From assembly GCA_045635785.1 (NCBI GenBank), contig JAZTWJ010000039.1, forward strand, positions 1 to 11,863: DNA of 11,863 nt. Direction: 5' to 3'. The notes under the pieces were generated by a model, which was given only the letters and a program-made list of their open reading frames with translations, had not been told where the DNA came from and did not search any database. This document shows positions 1 to 5,252 of this stretch, piece by piece; position 1 is the stretch's first letter; each line of letters opens with the position of its first letter. This DNA is from Flemingiibacterium sp045635785 (GTDB lineage Bacteria; Bacillota; Clostridia; Oscillospirales; CAG-272). Position numbers and translations under genes: made by a program.

Positions 1-708
1 TTATTCAATGTTTGCCAGCTTTTTGATGACATGCCCGCCAATGATCAGTCCTGCCACGGATGGCACAAAGGATACGGAGCCGGGCACATTGCGTGCGCCG
101 TCTTTCTCGGTTGCCTTGATCGGCACTTCATCAGAAAACAGCACATCTACGTGAGAGATGCCCTTTTCGCGTAGCTTGAGGCGCACCGCCTTCGCCAGCG
201 GACAGGTGTGCGTTTTGGAAATATCCGCGATCCGAAAGCGGGTGGGATCCAATTTTGAACCCGTGCCCATGGAGGAGATCACAGGGATCCCGCGCTCCTT
301 TGCCGCACAGATGATGGCGATTTTGGAGCTCACCGTATCAATGGCGTCGATGACATAATCGGGTCGCATTTCATCCATCAGCGCACCGATGTTGCTTTCA
401 TCGGCGAAAATATCGCGGCGGTTGATGCGGATGTCGGCATTGATGCGCTTGCATCGGAGTGCTGCGGCTTCGGTTTTTTGCATGCCAACGGTGGTGGTAT
501 CTGCGATAATTTGGCGGTTGAGATTGGACAGAGCGACCGTATCGTTATCCACCAGCGTGAGTTCGCCGACGCCGGCGCGGACCAGCGCTTCCATGGCGAA
601 TCCGCCAACACCTCCAACGCCAAAAAGCAGCACCGATGCTTGCAAAAGGCGCTCAACGGCATCATTGCCGAGCATCATACGCTCCCGATGGAGCCATTCA
701 GCGTCCAT
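1..708 (-). CDS. tcdA: tRNA threonylcarbamoyladenosine dehydratase (ThiF/MoeB/HesA E1-like family)
   Basis: Predicted 235-aa cytoplasmic enzyme that, in known TcdA proteins, uses ATP to cyclise tRNA N6-threonylcarbamoyladenosine (t6A37) to ct6A. Visible in sequence: a Rossmann nucleotide-binding loop GVGGVGG at residues 30-36, acidic D54 closing the second strand, the E1-family SNLNRQ motif at 61-66 (adenylation Arg), DAIDT at 121-125, and the family C-terminal block with FVPSVAGLIIGG. Cys169 lies in a THTCPLAKAVR stretch typical of the family. The ATG at 708 is chosen because AAGGCGG lies just upstream and the family normally begins here; a longer in-frame extension reads into secF and looks unlike protein. 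The gene overlaps the secF end by 11 nt, so it is probably translationally coupled and the last gene of the secDF operon. E1-like sulfur-carrier activators (MoeB/ThiF) are the alternative, but the RERMMLGNDAVERL start and the tail favour TcdA. Confidence 0.88.
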   Translation of the reverse strand: MDAEWLHRERMMLGNDAVERLLQASVLLFGVGGVGGFAMEALVRAGVGELTLVDNDTVALSNLNRQIIADTTTVGMQKTEAAALRCKRINADIRINRRDIFADESNIGALMDEMRPDYVIDAIDTVSSKIAIICAAKERGIPVISSMGTGSKLDPTRFRIADISKTHTCPLAKAVRLKLREKGISHVDVLFSDEVPIKATEKDGARNVPGSVSFVPSVAGLIIGGHVIKKLANIE

Positions 709-1624
709 TGGATGCCGCCTTTTTCTTCTTTTTCTTCGATAGGAACTTGCCGAAGGATGTTTCAAACACCAGCCAGAGATTACCTGCCAGGCAGACGGAG
801 GAGTACAGACCTGCAAGAATGCCGATAATCAGCGGCAGTGCAAAACTCTTGATGGATTCCACGCCGAACAGATAGACCATACCAATGGTGAACAGGGTAG
901 TCAGCGTGGTGTTGACAGAGCGTGTGAAAGTGCTGTTAATGGAATTGTTGACTAAAATATCATCTTCGACACCGGAGGTTTTCCGTCCCTCGCGGATGTG
1001 GTCGAAAATGATGATAGTGGCGTTGATGGAGTAGCCGAGTATGGTCAGTAAAGCAGCGATCATCGTGGACTGCATGGGAATTTGAAGAAGGGAATAGCCG
1101 ACCAACATAAAGAATAGGTCGTGCACCAGACAGAGAACAGCCGACAGTGCGGCGGTCACTTGGAAGCGCAATGCGATGTAGAGAAGCATGAGCGCCACGG
1201 CAATGACCGTCGAAATAATGGCGGATCTCCGCAGATCAGATGACATGGAAGCGCCCACGTTGGTAACGCTTTGCAGTGCTTCATCGGTCAGAGCGTATTT
1301 TTCGCAAAGTGCGGTGAAAACGGCTTCACGAGTCTCGGAACTCAGTTCCTTGGTTTTGATCATGACATCTCCGCCTCCGCCTGTTTTCTGGAGTGAAGAT
1401 ACCTTATCGCCGATAATCGGCTCCACAATGCTGCGGATTTCGTCAAGCTCCGCAACCGCCAGCTCGGCATTTTCGTAAATGCGAACGTGCATATTGGTAC
1501 CACCCGCAAAGTCAGTGTCCACGTTGAAGCCGCGAATCAGCATACAAACGGTGCCGAGGACGACACATACGGCGGTGAAGATAAAGAAAATTCGACGCGA
1601 TTTTACAAAACCGAACGGTTTCAT
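698..1624 (-). CDS. secF: Protein translocase subunit SecF
   Basis: 308-aa membrane protein, partner of SecD. SecDF uses the proton gradient to help pull secreted proteins out of the SecYEG channel (family knowledge). One N-terminal membrane helix (about residues 10-32) is followed by the DFAGG signature of the extracytoplasmic P1-like domain, then five C-terminal helices (about residues 130-300) containing GYSIN-A-TIIIFDHIRE and the FTRSVNTTLTTL segment. Residue 202 is Ala where most SecF proteins have Asp (GYSINDT), a residue tied to proton movement; the nearby Arg of FTRS is kept. The protein ends in a run of six lysines, probably cytoplasmic. The start codon overlaps the secD stop (ATGA), with GGGAGGCG just upstream inside secD, so the two are translationally coupled. 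Length and domain order are normal for a separate SecF, unlike the fused SecDF of Bacillus. Confidence 0.95.
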   Translation of the reverse strand: MKPFGFVKSRRIFFIFTAVCVVLGTVCMLIRGFNVDTDFAGGTNMHVRIYENAELAVAELDEIRSIVEPIIGDKVSSLQKTGGGGDVMIKTKELSSETREAVFTALCEKYALTDEALQSVTNVGASMSSDLRRSAIISTVIAVALMLLYIALRFQVTAALSAVLCLVHDLFFMLVGYSLLQIPMQSTMIAALLTILGYSINATIIIFDHIREGRKTSGVEDDILVNNSINSTFTRSVNTTLTTLFTIGMVYLFGVESIKSFALPLIIGILAGLYSSVCLAGNLWLVFETSFGKFLSKKKKKKAASNGR

Positions 1625-3006
1625 GCGTTGTCGCCTCCCTTCGATGCGGTTTCATTGGATGCTTGCTTGACTTCCGGCGCAGAGGTATCCACGCGGAAGG
1701 GGGTATGGGCAATGGTGCTCGGCTTGACGCCATAGAGCGTGGGCTTGCTGACGCGCATTCCCACCAGACGGTTGAGCAGAAATCGGGTGATCACGATGGC
1801 GGAGAACATGGAGAGCAGTACGCCGATAAACAACGTGATTGCAAAGCCCTGCACGGTTCCTGTGCCAAAATACCAGAGAACGCCTGATGCGATCAGCGTG
1901 GTGATATTGCTATCGAAAACGGCGGTAAATGCGCGGCTGAAGCCTGACTTCACCGCAGCACCGGTGGATTTGCCCGTCCGGAGCTCCGCCTTGATGCGTT
2001 CGAAAATGACAACGTTTGCGTCCACCGCCATACCGATGGACAAGATGATACCCGCAATACCGGGCAGCGAGAGGTTGATTTGGAAGCGAACGAGAATGAT
2101 TCCCGTAAGCATGATGTAGACTACCAGTGCCAGCGATGCGATCAGACCGGGCAGACGGTAGACGACAATCATGAACAGCATGACAAGCAAAATGCCGATG
2201 GCGCCGGCGATCAGCGAGCTTTCAAGCGCACGTTCGCCAAGTGTCGGTCCAACGGAATCCAATTGGATTTCTTTGAGTGAGAAGGGAAGCTGTCCCGAGG
2301 TGATGACACCCGCCAGCCAGTTTGCTGATTCTTGGTTATAGTTGCCCGTGATGATGACTTCGCTGGTGTTTAGTCTTTCATTACACATGGGCGAGGTCAA
2401 TATGTCGCCGTCCAGCATAATGGCGATGATATTTTGTCCATACGGAAGCTTGGAGACGCGCTCGGTTGCGTCCGCAAATTTGGTAACCGCTTCATCGGTG
2501 AACTTTAGGGCGACGTAATACATGGGAATGCCATTTCCCGTGTCGCCGTAAGCGGCGCGAGCGTATTCGATGTCGGATCCCTCAAGCACAACATTGCCTT
2601 CGTGATCGGCGAATTGGAGCTTTGCGGTGGAGCCGAGCTTTTGAACCGCTTCCTCGGGATCGGAGATATTGGGGATTTCGATGATAACGCGTCTGTCGCC
2701 CGACAGCGTGACGTTGCCCTCGGTATAGCCGAGCGTGTCAAGGCGTGATCGCATCATCGAGACGACCGCGTTCATGTTTTCGGCGAGATTCTCCGGCGTG
2801 CCTTCCACGTCGGCTTCGTAGACGATGTATGATCCGCCGACAAGGTCAAGCCCCTTGTTGATGGCATCTTCGGCGAAAACGCTCGGCAGTATATCGCCGA
2901 TGCCGAACACCGCGACACATGTAACGCCGGCAATCAGAAGCATCGCCACGAGAAACAGAAGCAGATTTTTTGTTTTCGTGTTCATTTTCATGTCCATGGC
3001 TTTCAT
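1621..3006 (-). CDS. secD: Protein translocase subunit SecD
   Basis: 461-aa membrane protein of the SecDF complex, which acts with SecYEG in late steps of protein export. An N-terminal helix (about residues 10-30) is followed by the GLDLVGGSYIVYEADV signature that opens the large extracytoplasmic domain, then SVGPTLGERAL and five C-terminal helices with GMAVDANVVIFERI. Asp329 in that motif corresponds to the conserved proton-pathway Asp of SecD. The ATG at 3006 is preferred because AAAGGCGG (3018-3025) lies 11 nt upstream. Further in-frame ATGs at 2997, 2991 and 2985 are possible, and a GTG at 3090 would add 28 residues, but that extension has no good ribosome site and overlaps a strongly self-complementary leader. 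First gene of the secD-secF-tcdA unit, with its own consensus promoter. yajC, often upstream of secD elsewhere, is absent. Confidence 0.95.
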   Translation of the reverse strand: MKAMDMKMNTKTKNLLLFLVAMLLIAGVTCVAVFGIGDILPSVFAEDAINKGLDLVGGSYIVYEADVEGTPENLAENMNAVVSMMRSRLDTLGYTEGNVTLSGDRRVIIEIPNISDPEEAVQKLGSTAKLQFADHEGNVVLEGSDIEYARAAYGDTGNGIPMYYVALKFTDEAVTKFADATERVSKLPYGQNIIAIMLDGDILTSPMCNERLNTSEVIITGNYNQESANWLAGVITSGQLPFSLKEIQLDSVGPTLGERALESSLIAGAIGILLVMLFMIVVYRLPGLIASLALVVYIMLTGIILVRFQINLSLPGIAGIILSIGMAVDANVVIFERIKAELRTGKSTGAAVKSGFSRAFTAVFDSNITTLIASGVLWYFGTGTVQGFAITLFIGVLLSMFSAIVITRFLLNRLVGMRVSKPTLYGVKPSTIAHTPFRVDTSAPEVKQASNETASKGGDNA

Positions 3007-3023
3007 TGTAGTGAAAGCCGCCT

Positions 3024-3115
3024 TTCTGCCCTTTGGGGGCTTGGTTTGCGCGGCAAAGCTTTGGCTTGCGATCCCGAAAATCACAAGCACATTCTTTGCC
3101 TGACCGCCCGCAGAA
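3024..3115 (-). promoter_or_regulatory. Long structured 5' leader of secDF (candidate cis-acting RNA)
   Basis: Read on the minus strand, the non-coding leader is nested self-complementary. The innermost hairpin pairs GCTTGTGAT (3088-3080) with ATCGCAAGC (3072-3064), 9 bp with one wobble and a 7-nt loop. A symmetric 5x5 internal loop separates it from GGCAAAG (3100-3094) pairing CTTTGCC (3058-3052). Further out, GGGC-GGT (3109-3103) can pair ACC (3045-3043) plus GCCC (3040-3037), and TTCTGC (3115-3110) can pair GCAGAA (3029-3024). The last arm touches the AAAGGCGG ribosome site of secD. I do not recognise a named riboswitch class. The pairings are seen directly; a regulatory role is inferred. 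Confidence 0.5.
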
Positions 3116-3122
3116 CGCAGGC

Positions 3123-3141
3123 GATTCGAAAATAATCATCC
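3123..3141 (-). repeat. Start-site element shared with the CofE-like gene promoter (copy 1)
   Basis: Top-strand sequence GATTCGAA-AA-TAATCATCC. The same sequence without the central AA occurs at 6497-6513. Both copies lie in the same orientation just downstream of a -10 box on the minus strand, at or next to the predicted transcript start. The element has dyad character (GATT...AATC). It could be an operator or an initially transcribed region setting start-site behaviour; which is not known. Confidence 0.45.
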
Positions 3142-3146
3142 TTATA

Positions 3147-3175
3147 ATTATACACTATAAAGCACTTTTTGTCAA
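3147..3175 (-). promoter_or_regulatory. Sigma-A promoter of secD-secF-tcdA
   Basis: On the minus strand TTGACA (3175-3170) and TATAAT (3152-3147) are both perfect consensus and separated by exactly 17 nt. The predicted start is near 3140, giving a leader of about 135 nt before the secD ATG. Confidence 0.9.
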
Positions 3176-3416
3176 CCTATAAAATATTTAATCCCTTTTC
3201 TGAAAATTGTTGCGAAAAAATCTTCGTCGATTTCACTAAAGAGTGTTCACATTCTAACTAAGTACCATTCCGATCTAAAGGGTATTCCACTCTATGTTTA
3301 AGTGATCATTTGGCATTGAAAAAAGAAAAATATTGCAAAATATAGCTAACGAGGAACTTTTTGATGCTTTTTACGTCTATAATAGTATAAAGATAACTTT
3401 GAAGGAGGCGAATCGT
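3176..3416. other. AT-rich intergenic stretch between the secDF promoter and the small lipoprotein gene
   Basis: No convincing gene. A 6-bp inverted pair AGAGTG (3240-3245) and CACTCT (3288-3293) encloses 42 nt but is too short to interpret. The right end carries a possible promoter for the lipoprotein gene: TATAAT at 3378-3383 without a good -35 box, or TTGATG (3361-3366) with TATAAA (3386-3391) at a long 19-nt spacing. A strong ribosome site GGAGG follows at 3404-3408. Confidence 0.4.
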
Positions 3417-3800
3417 ATGAAAAAATTGATAGCCTTGATGTTATCCCTGACATTGGTTTTAGCATGTGTAGGTTGTAATAATAACCGCCAAGCCAATGAC
3501 CTGCTTGAGAATGAGCTCTCTGAGACGGGATATCCCTCGGGTGAGGTTCAGATCTCGCAGGTAATGTATAACGACATTATCTACTACTACACAGCAAGCG
3601 GTTTTGATAATCCTTTGCCTGATGGATATGAATTGGTTGGCGAAGTGAATAAAGTAGATAACAAGCAAGAACCATCTGTAAATTGGTGCGGAAGCCGTGT
3701 TGATATTGGTCAAAAAATCTATGTATCTGAGAATGCCGCTTTGATTTATCTGGAATATGAAAACGGATACGCAGAGTTTGCAACAATCATTGACACTTGA
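3417..3800 (+). CDS. Small putative lipoprotein of unknown function
   Basis: 127-aa protein that I do not recognise as a named family. The ATG at 3417 follows AAGGAGGCG at a normal distance; an in-frame ATG at 3333 has no ribosome site and would bury the signal peptide. The N-terminus is a lipoprotein signal: MKK, a hydrophobic core LIALMLSLTLVLA, then Cys at 17 and 20 (VGC at 18-20 is the likelier lipobox). The mature part is acidic and aromatic, with a YYYTASGFDNPLPDGYELVGEV segment, a later IGQKIYVSE and IYLEYENGYAEFAT. This alternation looks like a small secreted beta-rich domain, with no catalytic motif visible. It stands alone between secDF and the rplJL promoter, is more AT-rich than its neighbours, and has no evident terminator of its own, which suggests an accessory gene. 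Confidence 0.75.
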   Translation: MKKLIALMLSLTLVLACVGCNNNRQANDLLENELSETGYPSGEVQISQVMYNDIIYYYTASGFDNPLPDGYELVGEVNKVDNKQEPSVNWCGSRVDIGQKIYVSENAALIYLEYENGYAEFATIIDT

Positions 3801-3944
3801 TCCACATGACGCATTCCAATTGGTCGGACTGGAAAGCAAAGACATATAAAAATTTGATTACACCTTGGCAATAGGTTTGTAGAATAACCTAAAACAACAA
3901 TAATCGAAAAGGTCTAATATTTTATAAATTTTTGTAAAAAACTA

Positions 3945-3973
3945 TTGACAATTAAGAAATCTTGTGGTATAAT
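3945..3973 (+). promoter_or_regulatory. Strong sigma-A promoter of rplJ-rplL
   Basis: TTGACA at 3945-3950, a 17-nt spacer, and TATAAT at 3968-3973, preceded by TG at 3965-3966 (extended -10). All elements are consensus, as expected for ribosomal protein expression. The predicted start is near 3980. Confidence 0.92.
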
Positions 3974-3983
3974 ATCAATGTTG

Positions 3984-4128
3984 TTCCGAAGACCGCAGGT
4001 TTTAGCGCACATTTTGTGTGCCATGTAAAAGGCTTGTCCTTCCTGCCGAGGATTAACTTCCAAATTTATAGAATGTTCTGTATTTGTGAAGTCCTCGCTT
4101 ATCCTTCGGGCGAAGGATTTTTTCTTTT
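3984..4128 (+). ncRNA. Ribosomal protein L10 leader
   Basis: The leader between the promoter and rplJ matches the general form of the L10 leader found before rplJL in Firmicutes, where L10 (as its complex with L7/L12) binds and represses its own operon. Visible helices are GCAGG (3995-3999) with CCTGC (4042-4046), enclosing GCGCACA (4005-4011) with TGTGTGC (4015-4021). A second hairpin pairs CGAGGA (4047-4052) with TCCTCG (4092-4097), CTTC (4057-4060) with GAAG (4088-4091), and CAAAT (4061-4065) with ATTTG (4082-4086). CCGAGGAT (4046-4053) can alternatively pair with ATCCTTCGG (4101-4109), which would open the following terminator. Confidence 0.8.
4101..4128 (+). terminator. Attenuator terminator in the rplJL leader
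   Basis: ATCCTTC (4101-4107) and GAAGGAT (4112-4118) form a 7-bp stem with a GGGC loop, followed by an almost pure T-run to 4128. It lies between the promoter and rplJ, so it is best read as a conditional terminator controlled by the L10 leader fold. Confidence 0.8.
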
Positions 4129-4153
4129 ATTCTCATAGGAGGTGAAATTTACC

Positions 4154-4675
4154 ATGGCAAGTGAGAAGATTTTAGCCGCTAAGCAGGCGCAGGTTGCTGA
4201 ACTTACTGAAAAGATCAAGGCTGCTCCCGCAGGCGTAATCGTAAACTATTCCGGTATCTCCGTTGCTAATGACACTGCACTCCGTGCCGCTCTTCGTAAG
4301 GCAGGCGCTGACTACAGCGTTGTTAAAAACTCTCTGACCGGCAGAGCTTGCGATAACGTAGGCTATGGCGACCTCAAAAAGGTTCTCGTTGGTATGACCG
4401 CAATTGCGATCGCAGGCGAAGATCCCGTCGCACCCGCAAAGATCCTCAAGGAATACGCTGATAAGATCGAATCGTTCGAACTGCTCGGCGGCTTCGTTGA
4501 TGGCGCTGTCCTTGATAAGGCAGGCGTGGAAGAACTCGCAGCAATCCCGCCCAAGCCCATGTTGGTCGGCAAGATGCTCGGCTCTCTCCAAAAGTCTCTC
4601 TACGGTCTCGCATATGTACTTCAGGCGAAGATCGACAAGGAAAACGGCGGAGCAGAAGCTCCCGCAGAAGCGTAA
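4154..4675 (+). CDS. rplJ: 50S ribosomal protein L10
   Basis: 173-aa ribosomal protein that anchors L7/L12 dimers at the base of the ribosomal stalk, where translation GTPases bind. It has the typical L10 N-terminal domain (ASEKILAAKQAQVAELTEKI, then GVIVNYSGISV, and ADYSVVKNSLTGRA), an IPPKPMLVGKMLGSLQ segment, and a C-terminal helix with an Ala/Glu-rich tail that holds the L7/L12 N-termini. The ATG at 4154 is chosen over an in-frame GTG at 4142 because AGGAGG (4137-4142) is correctly spaced and known L10 proteins begin here. First gene of a two-gene operon with rplL, 46 nt apart. Codon use is strongly biased, as in highly expressed genes. L10 is the likely autoregulator of the leader upstream. 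Confidence 0.97.
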   Translation: MASEKILAAKQAQVAELTEKIKAAPAGVIVNYSGISVANDTALRAALRKAGADYSVVKNSLTGRACDNVGYGDLKKVLVGMTAIAIAGEDPVAPAKILKEYADKIESFELLGGFVDGAVLDKAGVEELAAIPPKPMLVGKMLGSLQKSLYGLAYVLQAKIDKENGGAEAPAEA

Positions 4676-4721
4676 ATTCTACGCTACACAACATTAATTT
4701 ATTTATCGGAGGTATATTAAA

Positions 4722-5096
4722 ATGGCTAACGAAAAGACTACCGCTATTCTTGAAGAAATCAAGGCTCTTACTATTCTCGAACTCGCAGACCTCGTTAAGG
4801 CTCTCGAGGAGGAATGCGGCGTATCCGCTGCTCCCGTAGCAGTTGCAGGCGCAGCAGTTGCTGCAGCTCCCGCTGAAGAAGAAAAGACCGAAATCGACGG
4901 TACACTTGCTAACGCAGGCGCTAACAAGCTCGCAGTTATCAAGGTTGTTCGCGAACTCACCGGTCTCGGTCTGAAGGACGCGAAGGATCTCGTTGAAGGC
5001 GCTCCCAAGGCTGTTAAGGAAGGCGCTTCCAAGGAAGACGCTGAAGCAATCAAGGCTAAGCTCACTGAGGCTGGCGCTACTGTTGAACTGAAGTAA
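4722..5096 (+). CDS. rplL: 50S ribosomal protein L7/L12
   Basis: 124-aa stalk protein, present in several copies on L10, that recruits elongation and release factors. It shows the N-terminal dimerisation helices (TTAILEEIKALTILELADLVKALEE), an Ala/Pro-rich hinge (about residues 34-53) and the C-terminal factor-binding domain with ANKLAVIKVVRE, TGLGLKDAKDLVEGAPKAVKEG and the ending AGATVELK. CGGAGG before the ATG gives a clear start. The strand usually written EFDVIL at the start of the C-terminal domain reads EIDGTL here, a small departure. It ends 58 nt before a strong terminator. Length is normal for the family. Confidence 0.97.
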   Translation: MANEKTTAILEEIKALTILELADLVKALEEECGVSAAPVAVAGAAVAAAPAEEEKTEIDGTLANAGANKLAVIKVVRELTGLGLKDAKDLVEGAPKAVKEGASKEDAEAIKAKLTEAGATVELK

Positions 5097-5154
5097 TTTC
5101 GGTTTGCTTCATCCTTAAGAAGTTGTCCCTTGCGGATATTTCTTGAACATAATC

Positions 5155-5183
5155 GGGGAAATCTGATGGATTTCCCCTTTTTT
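5155..5183 (+). terminator. Terminator of the rplJ-rplL operon
   Basis: GGGGAAATC (5155-5163) pairs perfectly with GATTTCCCC (5169-5177), 9 bp with a 5-nt loop, followed by six T residues at 5178-5183. Confidence 0.93.
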
Positions 5184-5206
5184 ATTTCTCGCACCAAAAT
5201 GCTCAT

Positions 5207-5247
5207 AAAAATCACCACACCGATTATGCGTCGGAGAGGTGATTTTT
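5207..5247 (-). terminator. Terminator of the CofE-like gene (potentially bidirectional)
   Basis: AAAAATCACC (5207-5216) pairs with GGTGATTTTT (5238-5247), and inside it CCGA (5220-5223) pairs with TCGG (5231-5234). The structure begins 5 nt beyond the stop codon on the minus strand, and its arms give a T-run in either direction. Together with 5155-5183 it isolates two convergent units. Confidence 0.85.
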
Positions 5248-5252
5248 GTATA

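Noticed and set aside
709..816. Upstream extension of tcdA by 36 residues
   Set aside because: The extra residues read antiparallel-frame sequence from the end of secF, including an RRKRRKRR run, and do not resemble TcdA; the ATG at 708 has a ribosome site.
3007..3090. Extended SecD N-terminus from a GTG at 3090
   Set aside because: No good ribosome site, no fit to SecD N-termini, and it overlaps a strongly structured leader; the ATG at 3006 has AAAGGCGG in place.
2846..3139. Six-cysteine (SCIFF-like) peptide near secD
   Set aside because: SCIFF peptides are about 45 residues with a conserved cysteine spacing and are found with a radical SAM maturase; neither spacing nor maturase is present here.
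3240..3293. AGAGTG/CACTCT inverted pair upstream of the lipoprotein gene
   Set aside because: Only 6 bp with 42 nt between the arms and no further pairing; expected by chance.
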